A DNA stretch of 41,307 bases. Origin: an uncultured Clostridium sp. (GTDB taxonomy: Bacteria; Bacillota; Clostridia; Oscillospirales; Butyricicoccaceae). This document shows, in pieces, positions 13,531-21,444 of the stretch (the first letter of the stretch is position 1; every line of letters begins with the position of its first letter). The translations under genes and the position numbers were made by a program. The notes under the pieces were generated by a model. The model was given only the letters and a program-made list of their open reading frames with translations. It was not told the DNA's origin and did no database searches. The stretch covers positions 1-41,307 of the forward strand of contig CANEGK010000021.1 of assembly GCA_947427035.1 (NCBI GenBank). The letters are read 5' to 3'.

Positions 13531-14868
13531 TTACGAGACCTCGATGGTCATATAAATCTTGTTGGCGCTGCCGACCGCCTGGATGGCGATGTTGACGAGC
13601 ACCGCGTCGATGGCCTCGCCGGGCAGCACCTGTACGTCGTCGGCCGTGAAGTTCTGGATGCCCTGCCCTGCCTGGATGTCGAGAAGATACCCCACAATCG
13701 CCGTTTTAAACTGCATCCGGCCGCTTTCGTTGTTGTTGACGACGCCGATAAACCCGTCGGCAAACTGCCGGCCGATGTCGTTGGCGATGGTGCTGCACAG
13801 CCGCATGGTGCGGTTGAAGTGGAAGACCTGCCCGATGTCGGGGGTGTAGGTGACCAGGCTGTTGATATCGTACTCGGCCTTGACAACGCCGTCGTCGGCA
13901 AACAAAATGAACTGGCCCTTTTGCAGCGCGCTTTCCGCTCCGCTGCCCGTCAGAAGGGGGGAAGCGTCGATTGCGCCGGGATAGGCCGCATAGGTCAAAT
14001 CCTCGTTGTACCCGGCCCCGGCCTGCGCGCCGCCGACCCACCACGTCGTCTGCTGCGGGGTCAGCGCCGTGCCGTCGGACAGGGTGACGCCCGACATGAC
14101 GTTGATGATAAACCGGCTGTCCGGGTTTGTCATGTTGGCCGCGACCAGCTGCGCGTAAACGCCCGCCTCGTCCGCAATGCGCTTGATAAAGGCGGCCATC
14201 GCATCCAGAACGGTGGCGTCGCTGCCGTCGTAAATCATGACGTCGAACTTGTGCGGCTCGATGGCCGCAAGGTAGCTGGAATACGCCGCGCTCTGCACCG
14301 TGCCGTCGGCCCCGCCCGTAAGGAGCGCGCCCGTCGTCGCCGTCAGCGCGCCGGTTCCGGAAAAGGCCACCCAGCCGTTTGCCGTAAGGTCGGCGGCCGT
14401 TTTGCCTGTCTGCCGGTCGACGATTTCGCCGTCAACCACGGTCGAGACGCTGAAAGCGCCCTCGGGCTCGGTCAGCTCGGTGATGATGATGGAAATGTCG
14501 TTGCCGCGCGCGCCGGGGTAACGCGCCGTCGCCGTCAGGGCCCCTACCGTAACGCTCGCTTCGGCCGAGCCCGACGCCGCAGGCCGGTACAAAAGCACCC
14601 TTCGCGGCGCGCCGGTGCGGTTCGTGCCCTTGAAAATCTCCCGCAGGAACAGGTTCTGCGGGGCCGTCAGGTCGTAGCCGGTCGCGGCGGTCGTGTCCGC
14701 GCCGGCCTCGATTTCCAGCACCTGCGCTACCGGCCCCCAGCTCAGCGGCTCGCAAAGGGTCACCGTGCCGCGCTCGCCGACCGCAAGGCCCAGCCCCGCG
14801 GCCGACCTGAACCGGATGTACACGCCGGGCCGGACTTTATTCTGGCTGGTCCAGGTTCCACCTGCCAT
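13531..14868 (-). CDS. Contractile tail sheath protein
   Basis: A 445-residue protein. The start MAGGTWTSQNKVRPGVYIRF is typical of Gram-positive phage sheath proteins, and AAGGAG lies upstream of ATG 14868. Conserved sheath features follow: GARGNDISIIITE (about residue 110), the ADEAGVYAQLVAANMTNPDS region, and the C-terminal NRTMRLCSTIANDIGRQFAD domain. This gene proves the myovirus morphology of the phage. Confidence 0.93.
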   Translation of the reverse strand: MAGGTWTSQNKVRPGVYIRFRSAAGLGLAVGERGTVTLCEPLSWGPVAQVLEIEAGADTTAATGYDLTAPQNLFLREIFKGTNRTGAPRRVLLYRPAASGSAEASVTVGALTATARYPGARGNDISIIITELTEPEGAFSVSTVVDGEIVDRQTGKTAADLTANGWVAFSGTGALTATTGALLTGGADGTVQSAAYSSYLAAIEPHKFDVMIYDGSDATVLDAMAAFIKRIADEAGVYAQLVAANMTNPDSRFIINVMSGVTLSDGTALTPQQTTWWVGGAQAGAGYNEDLTYAAYPGAIDASPLLTGSGAESALQKGQFILFADDGVVKAEYDINSLVTYTPDIGQVFHFNRTMRLCSTIANDIGRQFADGFIGVVNNNESGRMQFKTAIVGYLLDIQAGQGIQNFTADDVQVLPGEAIDAVLVNIAIQAVGSANKIYMTIEVS

Positions 14869-14872
14869 ACAA

Positions 14873-15025
14873 TCACTCCTTTTCAAAAAACGCCTTGACC
14901 GCCTTTGCGGCCTCGGCGATGGTATATTCGGGCTTGCAGAGGACGACCGCGAGAAAATCCCGCTGGTACTTTGCAAACCTCGGGTCGCAAAGCAGCGCTT
15001 CGCGCCTAAATCTTTTCTGTGCCAT
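14873..15025 (-). CDS. Small conserved protein before the sheath gene
   Basis: A 50-residue basic protein starting MAQKRFRREALLCDPRFAKY, then a region with CKPEYTIAEAAKAVKAF. It lies 4 nt before the sheath gene and overlaps the tail terminator gene by 20 nt. I recall similar tiny genes at the same place in related clostridial phages, where no function is known. The YTIAEAAKAVKAF helix is its most recognisable part. Confidence 0.65.
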   Translation of the reverse strand: MAQKRFRREALLCDPRFAKYQRDFLAVVLCKPEYTIAEAAKAVKAFFEKE

Positions 15026-15467
15026 CTGTGACTGCCTCTTCATACTCCATGGTTTCCATCGGGTGAAAAGCTTCGGGCCGCGCCACATGCCCGCGCAGCT
15101 CGAACCGGTAATGCAGCGCGTCCAGGTCAATGCGCCATTCGCGCTCGTATGTCAGCAGCAGGGCGGTTTCGCCGCCGTTTGTATACGGAAAGCTGTCCAG
15201 CAAAAGGTCGAGCGTCTCGGCCGCCGCCTGGTACTGCCGCTGCATGTCGGGCAGGTTGTAGTCGACAAGGTAGGTAAGTTCCAGCCCCACGCGGCGCAGA
15301 AAGCGCCCCGCCAGCCTGCGGTCCGTATAGGCGTACCGCTGCTGCAAAAACATCATGGGCGGCGCGCTGCCCTGCTGGTTGGGGTCCTCGTAAAAGGTGA
15401 CGCCGGGGAAATGCGGGGCCAGATACCCGGCCAGCGATTTCGCCACGGCCGAGACAGTGAAGGTCAT
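15006..15467 (-). CDS. Tail terminator protein (DUF6838-like)
   Basis: A 153-residue protein whose N-terminal VAKSLAGYLAPHFPGVTFYED and central RRVGLELTYLVDYNLPDMQRQY pattern fit the terminator/neck proteins that cap the tail tube. Its place, after the HK97 gp10-like gene and before the sheath, is the usual one. It overlaps the upstream gene by 4 nt. Confidence 0.78.
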   Translation of the reverse strand: MTFTVSAVAKSLAGYLAPHFPGVTFYEDPNQQGSAPPMMFLQQRYAYTDRRLAGRFLRRVGLELTYLVDYNLPDMQRQYQAAAETLDLLLDSFPYTNGGETALLLTYEREWRIDLDALHYRFELRGHVARPEAFHPMETMEYEEAVTDGTEKI

Positions 15468-15985
15468 CGCATCAGCCTCTCAATCTCTTTGTCCAGCAGG
15501 TCGAGACAGGTCTTTTCGTAAGCCTCTTTGGCCTTGTCTACCATAAACTCGCCTTTGACATAGCGCGTTTTGGTGCCGACGACCAGCCCTGTTTTGGCGC
15601 CGGGGTCAAAGGACAGCAGCCCGTTGTCGTTGATGTACAGCCCCGGCACAAAATGCCGGTCCATGCGGTGCCCGTCGTTGACGTAGCTGGCGTACTGCAT
15701 GTCATTTGCCAGAACAGTCACATAAGTGCTCCCACCCGACAGCGCGCCGCCCATAGGCTCGGTTTTGCTGTCGGTCGCCCAATGGGCCTTGAGCTCGCCG
15801 GTTATCATATTTTCCCCTATGTACGGCCCGCGGCCCGTACCCGCTTTGGGCGGGGTGGCGTCCTGCGCCGCCTCGACGGCGCGCAGCGTGGCGGCTTTTG
15901 CCGTGCGGTATAAAACCTCCGGCAGGTCGGCCCCCGCCTTTTTGAGCTGCTGGATGCGTTTTTGCAGACTGACCGCGCCGCTCAT
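15464..15985 (-). CDS. HK97 gp10-like neck/tail completion protein
   Basis: A 173-residue protein with a basic helical N-terminus (LQKRIQQLKKAGADLPEVLY), then a beta core (GELKAHWATDSKTEP, QYASYVNDGHRMDRHFVPG) typical of the HK97 gp10 family. The YASYVNDGHR motif is diagnostic. It joins the head connector to the tail. Genes on both sides overlap it by 4 nt. Confidence 0.85.
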   Translation of the reverse strand: MSGAVSLQKRIQQLKKAGADLPEVLYRTAKAATLRAVEAAQDATPPKAGTGRGPYIGENMITGELKAHWATDSKTEPMGGALSGGSTYVTVLANDMQYASYVNDGHRMDRHFVPGLYINDNGLLSFDPGAKTGLVVGTKTRYVKGEFMVDKAKEAYEKTCLDLLDKEIERLMR

Positions 15986-16365
15986 TTGACACGCTCCTGC
16001 TGCAAAAGCCGGATTTCCTGGTGCGCCAGCCCGGGAAGCACAGCCCCGAAGGGCTCGAAATAATAATGCGGGTCGCCGGCAAAGGCGCGGGTGTCAAACG
16101 CCTCCTTTTTAAGCCCGCCGCCGCGGTGCACGATGAGCTCGTCCCCCGCGCGGATGTCGGCGTCGTTGCCGCAGGCCAGCTTGCTTTCCTGCGTGATATC
16201 GGCCGCCGTCTGCGCCATCCTGACCGCGCGCTCGTTGTCCTCATACACCCGGCACGGGATGCCGGACAGCACCTGTACCCGCTCTTTGCGGGTCAAAGCG
16301 CCGTCCGAAACGTCCTGCACGCGGTAGACGTCGACCGTGTCGGTGTACCAGTCCTGAAAGTTCAT
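15982..16365 (-). CDS. Head closure/head-tail joining protein
   Basis: A 127-residue beta-rich protein with the pattern NFQDWYTDTVDVYRVQ, ALTRKERVQVLSGIPCRVY and DIRAGDELIVHRGG. This is the plan of head-closure proteins (SPP1 gp16 type). It sits between the DUF4054 connector and the gp10-like protein. The ATG at 16365 follows GAGGG. Confidence 0.78.
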   Translation of the reverse strand: MNFQDWYTDTVDVYRVQDVSDGALTRKERVQVLSGIPCRVYEDNERAVRMAQTAADITQESKLACGNDADIRAGDELIVHRGGGLKKEAFDTRAFAGDPHYYFEPFGAVLPGLAHQEIRLLQQERVK

Positions 16366-16375
16366 CGTTTATCCC

Positions 16376-16861
16376 TCAAATCACATAAGTCCCGCTCATG
16401 CCGATAAGCTTGGCCCGGTTGGCCAGCATCTGGCCGTAGGTCGTGCTGTTCAGGTCGCCCCAGTCCTCGGTCCCGGCGGTCAGCGCCGCCGTGTCATAGC
16501 TGACCGAGCTGTCGCCCAGCTTTGCCGAGCTGACAACGCCGACCAGCGCGCCCGAAGCCGCCGCCTGCTGCGGCGTCTCGCTGTTTGCTGCATACCCGCG
16601 CAGATGCAGCGTGACATAATGCGCGACATACAGCCCCGCGGCAAACCGCCATAAATCCAGCCACCTGTCCGGCTGCACGGCGGCATTGGCCATGTCGACA
16701 ATCTGCTCCAGCATGGCATCCGACCCCAGGAAGGCCCCGTCAGCGTTGTAAAATTGCGGATAATCCGCCTTGAACTGTTCCGTCGTATAATCGCCCCTGC
16801 CGCTGCCGATATTGGCGGCCGCCGCCCTTACGCCGCAGAACTGCGGCTTGCCGTAAACCAT
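16376..16861 (-). CDS. Head-tail connector protein (DUF4054)
   Basis: A 161-residue alpha-helical protein with YTTEQFKADYPQFYN at residues 25-40, then AAGLYVAHYVTLHL and a final WGDLNSTTYGQMLANRAKLI stretch. These are hallmarks of the DUF4054 adaptor that binds under the portal. It follows the 80-residue gene by two bases. Confidence 0.88.
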   Translation of the reverse strand: MVYGKPQFCGVRAAAANIGSGRGDYTTEQFKADYPQFYNADGAFLGSDAMLEQIVDMANAAVQPDRWLDLWRFAAGLYVAHYVTLHLRGYAANSETPQQAAASGALVGVVSSAKLGDSSVSYDTAALTAGTEDWGDLNSTTYGQMLANRAKLIGMSGTYVI

Positions 16862-16863
16862 TT

Positions 16864-17106
16864 TTATTCCTCGCTGACCGCGCCGCCGCGGCGGGTTTTG
16901 ACCTTTTTCTCGGCCGCAGCCTGGGTTTCCTTGTCGCTGCCGCCCGAAGGGACGACCTTGCCGTCGGCCACGAGGGCCCTGAAATACACCGTCTCCGCCG
17001 CCCGGTCGGGCAGGTCGGTCAGCACGCCCCGCCGCAGCCGGACGGTCACGCCGTCCGGGCCGGGCAGGTCGATGTTTCTTTTGGGGAGTACCAGCACCCT
17101 GCGCAC
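16864..17106 (-). CDS. Hypothetical head-region protein
   Basis: A short basic and acidic mixed protein of about 80 residues (MRRVLVLPKRNIDLPGPDG at the start, KKVKTRRGG near the end). The GTG at 17106 is one start option. A second GTG 9 nt downstream is better spaced from the GGGGG ribosome site. The N-terminal half looks like a small beta domain (TVRLRRGVLTDLPDRAAETV). It lies between major capsid and connector genes; function unknown. Confidence 0.6.
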   Translation of the reverse strand: MRRVLVLPKRNIDLPGPDGVTVRLRRGVLTDLPDRAAETVYFRALVADGKVVPSGGSDKETQAAAEKKVKTRRGGAVSEE

Positions 17107-17109
17107 CCC

Positions 17110-18147
17110 CTAAATGCCGTCGACGTAGCGGATGGACGTGGGGTAGAAAATCTGCACCTGCGAGATGTTGGCCATGTACGCCGTATCGTAGCAGACATTC
17201 GCGACGTTGGGAGCGCTCATGATGCGCGACAGCGGCACCAGCTCGTCCAGCTTGACAAAGCGGCGGTCGTTGTTATAAATCACCATGCGGTCGCTGCCGC
17301 CGGTGCCCGCGCCCCTGCACCACCGCGTCGCGCCGATAAACAGGTCGCCGCCCGCCTTTGCCGCGGCGTTGTTCTTCATCAGAAAGTCGTAGATGGTCTC
17401 GGTCGCAAGGTCGGTGACCTTGGTCGTCATGATGTACAGGTACTGCTCGTAGGGCAGCAGGATGTGGTTGGGAATGGCGCTCTCGTCGTACTCGTTGGCC
17501 GCCCAGCCGGCGGTCAGCGCGTCGTTGACGTCCTTCAGAATCTGCTCCGGCGTCTTGGCGGCCCACTTGGTCGAAGGGGTCGTCGCGCCGTTGCTCGCCG
17601 CCGTGGTCTCGACGGCGTCGGGGTTGTTGACAAGGCCGGTCGTGCCGTAGGCCTTGATGCCGGCGTAGACGTTTTCATCCATGTGTTTGTCGTAGGCCAT
17701 GCGCACGCCGTCCTGCAAAAGGCTGTCGAGGCTGCGGCCGATGGTATTGCTCCGCTGCATGTCCTGGAACAGCACGCGCAGGGCGGCGGCAAAGACGTGG
17801 GCTTTATAAACGCCCTTGTCGACGCTGGCCTGCACGGTGGGAATGCCGTTGGCCCCGCCCGCGGTCACCGGCGAATCGCCCGCGCCGCCCGTGATGCCGT
17901 AGGACACGGCCATTGCCGAAACGTAATCGACCCAGCCGCCGCCCGTCTCGATGACGATGTCGCGCGGATAGGTAAAGGACGTCAGCGGCTTGCGGATCAT
18001 GGGGTCGCGCTTTTCCAGCTCGCTGACCAGGAATGCGCCGCCCGATGCGATGCCGCCCGCGTCCATCGTGGGGACGCCGTTAGCGCCGGGCGCCGACTGC
18101 ATGGTAAAGGTGCCTGCGTTGGTGGTGCCTACATTCTGAAAGCTCAT
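17110..18147 (-). CDS. Major capsid protein (DUF2184 type)
   Basis: A 345-residue protein with LEKRDPMIRKPLTSFTYPRD and VDYVSAMAVSYG in the N-terminal part, then DMQRSNTIGRSLDSLLQDGVRMA and the C-terminal NDRRFVKLDELVPLSRI segment. This matches the DUF2184 branch of HK97-fold capsid proteins. No long N-terminal delta domain is seen, in keeping with a separate protease/scaffold gene upstream. GAAAGGAG precedes the ATG. Confidence 0.9.
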   Translation of the reverse strand: MSFQNVGTTNAGTFTMQSAPGANGVPTMDAGGIASGGAFLVSELEKRDPMIRKPLTSFTYPRDIVIETGGGWVDYVSAMAVSYGITGGAGDSPVTAGGANGIPTVQASVDKGVYKAHVFAAALRVLFQDMQRSNTIGRSLDSLLQDGVRMAYDKHMDENVYAGIKAYGTTGLVNNPDAVETTAASNGATTPSTKWAAKTPEQILKDVNDALTAGWAANEYDESAIPNHILLPYEQYLYIMTTKVTDLATETIYDFLMKNNAAAKAGGDLFIGATRWCRGAGTGGSDRMVIYNNDRRFVKLDELVPLSRIMSAPNVANVCYDTAYMANISQVQIFYPTSIRYVDGI

Positions 18148-18165
18148 GTGTTACTCGCTCCTTTC

Positions 18166-18684
18166 TCAGGCATTGGCGCGGGTCAAAATGACCAGCTCGG
18201 CAATGCCGTTGGCGTCGGCCGGGCCGCCCCACTGGCAGTTTGTCAAAGCGACGGTGCTGCCGCTCTCGTTCGTGGCGGAAAAGCCGCCCACAACGCCGGC
18301 GGTATAGGTTTCGCTCGCTTTTGTGCGGATATACACCGTCCCGCCCAGCGCCGGCGTGCCGTCATAGCATTTGACGTTGATGCTGCCGCGCTGAAAGACG
18401 CTGACGGCCTCGCCGGGGGCGTACTGCCCGGCCTGCTGGTCCAGATAGCTCAGGGCCGATTTCATTTCAAAGCCCGCGACGCCGGCAAAGCTCGCGGCCG
18501 TAAAGCCTGCGCCGGCCGCAGCGACGGCGGGCTTGGCCGTGTCGTACACCAGCGGCGCGCCGAAGGGGATGGGGGCGTTCCCGCCCGCGGGGCGGGTTTC
18601 TACAATCATATCGGGCTGCCGGGCATAACAGCCGGCAAAGCCGTGCGGCATGTCCTTGCCGATTAACTGGGGATTCAGTCCCAT
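18166..18684 (-). CDS. Capsid cement/decoration protein
   Basis: A 172-residue beta-rich protein with GFAGCYARQPDMIVETRPA at the start and FAGVAGFEMKSAL, GEAVSVFQRGSINVKCYD and TVYIRTKAS in order. This is the plan of structural cement proteins (Gp24-like) that bind at capsid three-fold axes. It is placed directly before the major capsid gene. AAAGGAG lies upstream of the ATG at 18684. Confidence 0.8.
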   Translation of the reverse strand: MGLNPQLIGKDMPHGFAGCYARQPDMIVETRPAGGNAPIPFGAPLVYDTAKPAVAAAGAGFTAASFAGVAGFEMKSALSYLDQQAGQYAPGEAVSVFQRGSINVKCYDGTPALGGTVYIRTKASETYTAGVVGGFSATNESGSTVALTNCQWGGPADANGIAELVILTRANA

Positions 18685-18687
18685 AGG

Positions 18688-19341
18688 TTACTGCTCCTTT
18701 CTGTTGTGGGGGTTGCGCGCAGCGTAGGCGCTGGCGGAATCGGCGCAAAGCTGCTCGTAAGTGGTTTTCTTTGCCTTGTCCGCGTTGGCCTGCGCGCTGT
18801 CCTGCGCAGCCGAGGCGATGGTTTGCGTCATGTCATTGCCGCGCACGGCCGACAGCAGCGCGTCGGTCACGCGGGCGCGCTCGGCTTTGTCCCCGATGGC
18901 CGCCACGGCCGGGCGCACGCGGCGCAAAAGCTCGACGGCGGCGTCTCTGGCCGGGCCAGGGATGCACGCATCCCCGTTTTCAGCGGGAATGGTCAGCGCC
19001 CTGCCGTCCTCTTTGCCCGCCAGCCTGTCAATCATTTCGTCAAGGTCGGTCTCGTCGTGCAGGCGGTGCTCACCCTCGCCGCCGCGGCTTTTGGCTTCCA
19101 GCATCGCGAGAATTCGGTCGAGCTTGCTTCCCAAATCGTCGCCTTTCGGCGCTTTGACGGTCATTTCGTCCTCTGCGCCCGCATCCGGCAAAGCCTGTTC
19201 GTCTGCCCCTGCTTCGGGGCCGTCCAGTGCGTCGGCGACCGTCGCCACATCCTTTGTCAGCTGCTCCAGCTCTTCCGGCGCAGCGTCGTTTGCCGCCAGG
19301 CCGAAGAACCGATACAGGGCTTCTTTGGTTTCCTTCTTCAT
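18688..19341 (-). CDS. Possible nested scaffold protein
   Basis: An in-frame internal ATG (residue 183 of the protease-scaffold gene) begins MKKETKEALYRFFGLA and is preceded by AGAAAGGACTG. It would give a 217-residue acidic scaffold without protease domain, like lambda Nu3 within gene C. This is an inference from the ribosome site and domain border. Confidence 0.35.
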   Translation of the reverse strand: MKKETKEALYRFFGLAANDAAPEELEQLTKDVATVADALDGPEAGADEQALPDAGAEDEMTVKAPKGDDLGSKLDRILAMLEAKSRGGEGEHRLHDETDLDEMIDRLAGKEDGRALTIPAENGDACIPGPARDAAVELLRRVRPAVAAIGDKAERARVTDALLSAVRGNDMTQTIASAAQDSAQANADKAKKTTYEQLCADSASAYAARNPHNRKEQ

Positions 19342-19887
19342 TTGTTTCAGTCCTTTCTCCGCCTGTGCGGCGGCGTCTTGTATTGCAACATCGTGGCCGG
19401 CCCTGCCTCTGGGCACGACGGCCACATGATTGCCCCGGATTCTTTCCTGCCGGTACCCCGCGCCGTCAGGGACGTAATTGCAGGTGTACCCACACGACAC
19501 CTCGCGCTTGACGCCGCATTGGATGTCAGACGCCAGCGCTTTGTCGTTGATGTACAGGTCGGCGATGATAAAGTCCCCCTCGCGCCGCACGTTCTGGACG
19601 TGCCCGCGGGTGTAGGCGGCGTAATTTTCCGGCCCGACATTTTCGGGCGGGTGCCCGTCGGTCACCGGCTTGCCCTCGAAGCTCGCCAGCACGGCGGGTG
19701 CGAACACGTCTTCCGGCCTGCGGTCGACGGAGACCGGGCGTTCGGGGTCGCCGTCCAGCATGAGCTCGCGCGCAAAATATTCCTGCCTGCCCGTGCGCGC
19801 AATGGGCACGTTGCGGCAAATCAGATACCCTTCGACGGTCTCGGTCTTGTTGGGGCTGATATCGGTTCCGTAATAGGCAACAGGCAT
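18688..19887 (-). CDS. Prohead protease-scaffold fusion (DUF2213)
   Basis: A 399-residue protein. Residues 1-175 form the DUF2213 domain, with FEGKPVTDGHPPENV (His near 79) and GNHVAVVPRGRAGHDVA (His near 153) as expected for this prohead protease clan. Residues 183-399 are acidic and helical, the scaffold part. An in-frame ATG at 19341 with AAGGA upstream could give a separate scaffold (see finding). It precedes the cement and capsid genes. Confidence 0.85.
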   Translation of the reverse strand: MPVAYYGTDISPNKTETVEGYLICRNVPIARTGRQEYFARELMLDGDPERPVSVDRRPEDVFAPAVLASFEGKPVTDGHPPENVGPENYAAYTRGHVQNVRREGDFIIADLYINDKALASDIQCGVKREVSCGYTCNYVPDGAGYRQERIRGNHVAVVPRGRAGHDVAIQDAAAQAEKGLKQMKKETKEALYRFFGLAANDAAPEELEQLTKDVATVADALDGPEAGADEQALPDAGAEDEMTVKAPKGDDLGSKLDRILAMLEAKSRGGEGEHRLHDETDLDEMIDRLAGKEDGRALTIPAENGDACIPGPARDAAVELLRRVRPAVAAIGDKAERARVTDALLSAVRGNDMTQTIASAAQDSAQANADKAKKTTYEQLCADSASAYAARNPHNRKEQ

Positions 19888-19943
19888 TCACTCCACCCCC
19901 GGTACAGGTTCTTTCTTTTTTTCCATGTCTTTCACCCCGGCAA

Positions 19944-19985
19944 TAAAAAAAGAGCCCTCTGCCCGAAAAACCGGGCAGTCAGCTC
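19944..19985 (-). terminator. Terminator in the antisense direction, module 3
   Basis: CTGCCCG (19959-19965) pairs with CGGGCAG (19972-19978), extended by GAGC/GCTC at the base, followed on the minus strand by seven T. It lies before the protease gene, in the middle of the late operon, and just upstream of the module 3 peptide promoter. Confidence 0.82.
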
Positions 19986-19987
19986 CG

Positions 19988-20014
19988 TTGTGTTTTATGT
20001 AGATATGGTATGCT
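19988..20014 (+). promoter_or_regulatory. Promoter of the module 3 peptide
   Basis: TTGTGT (19988-19993) and an extended -10 TGG-TATGCT (20006-20014), spacer 15 nt. It is homologous to the module 2 peptide promoter (same CCGTTGTG and ATGGTATG blocks). Its start near 20021 again falls on the repeat box. Confidence 0.5.
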
Positions 20015-20093
20015 GTGTTTGGCGCTGCGCAAACGGCAGTCGGCCGCCCGACCGGCAGGCGGTTGGCCACGTTCCCCGAAAGGGGGTGAGGCC

Positions 20094-20171
20094 ATGCGGA
20101 TTACGTTACATATCGGGCGGTTCACCGTCACGATTATCGTAAAAAGCAGAAACCGCCACTCGGCCAAGTGA
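20094..20171 (+). CDS. 25-residue peptide, putative toxin (module 3)
   Basis: The peptide MRITLHIGRFTVTIIVKSRN followed by RHSAK is basic and beta-prone rather than a classical membrane helix. AGGGGG lies 7 nt before the ATG. Its last third overlaps a 12-bp stem (20149-20160/20167-20178) that also ends the antisense RNA. I believe similar tiny proteins occur in related Clostridia, but no function is known to me. The role as toxin is inferred from sharing its architecture with modules 1 and 2. Confidence 0.5.
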   Translation: MRITLHIGRFTVTIIVKSRNRHSAK

Positions 20172-20239
20172 CGGTTTCTAGGGTTTAAAGCTCTACTAAC
20201 TGAACATTTGGGCCAACCGCTTGCCGCAGCGCCCTTTCT
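20141..20239 (-). ncRNA. Putative antitoxin antisense RNA, module 3
   Basis: Starts near 20239 and ends at the 12-bp stem (one G-U wobble) followed by CTTTTT (20145-20141), giving about 100 nt antisense to the 3' half of the peptide mRNA. Boxes GGCGCTGCG (20233-20225) and GCGGTTGGCC (20220-20211) recur at the 5' end of the peptide mRNA (20021-20029 and 20059-20068). The sequence is related to the module 1 antisense RNA. Confidence 0.6.
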
Positions 20240-20245
20240 GTATCC

Positions 20246-20274
20246 ATTATAACCGTCCCTGATTTTATTGTCAA
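20246..20274 (-). promoter_or_regulatory. Consensus sigma-A promoter for antisense RNA, module 3
   Basis: On the minus strand TTGACA (20274-20269), exactly 17 nt, TATAAT (20251-20246). It is the third perfect consensus promoter in the late region, each at the same place in its module. Confidence 0.85.
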
Positions 20275-20289
20275 GCCGCCGCCTGTTTC

Positions 20290-21444
20290 TCATTCACTGT
20301 GGTTTGCAGTCCGGTACAGCTTCTCCCACGCCTTAAACTTCCCGTCGTCCGCCTTTTTGTGCCTTAAAAACGTCTGGAACGTTTTGGGAACCCTGTCCCC
20401 CAGCGTCATGCGGTAGCGTTCCCACTGGCGGTATGAAGCCAGCCAGCGCCGCCGCGCCGTCTCTTTCCGGCGGTATGCCTCTATCTGCTTTTGCGTACGC
20501 GGGTCGCGCGTCAGCGGGTTTTTGCGCGGGTCGGAAAAGTCGCGGATTTTTTGTATCTCTTCCTCAGTCCGGCCCGCCGGCGTCCAGGGGACGAGGACAT
20601 GCAGGCAGTTCGGGTGGATGTTCAGCCAGCTGTTTGCCAGCGTGTCGGGGCCGACGGGGTCGACCTTGCCGAAGGCCAGCGTCAGCGGCGGAAACACGGG
20701 GTCTGTGCCGCTTTTGGAATACACCCGGCCCTCGAGCGGCGCGCAGATGCTGCACGTCGTTCCGTGGCTCGAAATCCGGTACAAATCCTGCGCCGGGTCG
20801 GCCGTCAGCACAGCGGAAACCTCGGCCTGCCGCCGGGCCGTGCGCGCCGCCATCGTGCAATAGGTGTGCAGGCTCCAGCGGCGGCCGGCTTTATCCACAA
20901 AGGCGGTCACCCCCTCGCGCCGCAGCGCCTCTACAAACGCCGGCGCCGACCGGTTTACGCCCCGGCCTGCCGCGGCCTGCGCCGCCACCTGCTCCAGCCC
21001 CACCCTGCGGTAGACGTCGGGCTCGATGCGCCCGATAAGCGCGCTCTGCACCGCCGCCATCGCCGTCAGGCCGGCGTCGGTGATTTCGCCCATCAGGTTC
21101 ATGACCAGCCGGTCGACAATGGCGTGCTGCTCGCCCGTCAGGGCGGCGGCGTTTGCATAAGCTGCGGCGTGCTTGTAAGCCGTCTCGCCCGCGATGCGCC
21201 GCGCCTGCGGCACGCGCACGTAAAACTCGCGTTCAATCATGCGGGGGACATACTGCCAGCACTCGTTTTCCAGGCTGCGCAGAATGGCCTGCACCCGTGT
21301 CAGCGCCGCGACGGCGTGGTAGTCGACGTTTCCCATGCTGCGCAGGCGGCCGATTTCATTGATGATGCCGGTCTCGGCCTTCAAAAAGACTTCGATAAGC
21401 CTTTGCAGTTCCTCATTCCCCGGCGCGCGATTGAGTGCGGGCAT
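20290..21444 (-). CDS. MuF-type minor head protein (phage minor capsid protein 2 family)
   Basis: A 384-residue protein. The central HGTTCSICAPLEGRVYS and SWLNIHPNCLHVLVPWTP motifs, with two Cys and the NCLH site, are the signature of this family. The N-terminal 200 residues are helical. The basic C-terminus (RRKETARRRWLASYRQWERY) resembles DNA-contacting tails. It attaches to the portal inside the prohead. The ATG overlaps the stop of the upstream small gene. No extra C-terminal toxin domain is present here; one is found on the portal instead. Confidence 0.88.
   Translation of the reverse strand: MPALNRAPGNEELQRLIEVFLKAETGIINEIGRLRSMGNVDYHAVAALTRVQAILRSLENECWQYVPRMIEREFYVRVPQARRIAGETAYKHAAAYANAAALTGEQHAIVDRLVMNLMGEITDAGLTAMAAVQSALIGRIEPDVYRRVGLEQVAAQAAAGRGVNRSAPAFVEALRREGVTAFVDKAGRRWSLHTYCTMAARTARRQAEVSAVLTADPAQDLYRISSHGTTCSICAPLEGRVYSKSGTDPVFPPLTLAFGKVDPVGPDTLANSWLNIHPNCLHVLVPWTPAGRTEEEIQKIRDFSDPRKNPLTRDPRTQKQIEAYRRKETARRRWLASYRQWERYRMTLGDRVPKTFQTFLRHKKADDGKFKAWEKLYRTANHSE

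Noticed and set aside
13819..14898. Plus-strand frame of 359 codons
   Set aside because: Shadow of the tail sheath gene, with Arg/Ala-rich low-complexity translation.
17464..18666. Long open frame of 400 codons on the plus strand
   Set aside because: It is the reverse of the capsid and cement genes, kept open by high GC; no ribosome site and no domain.
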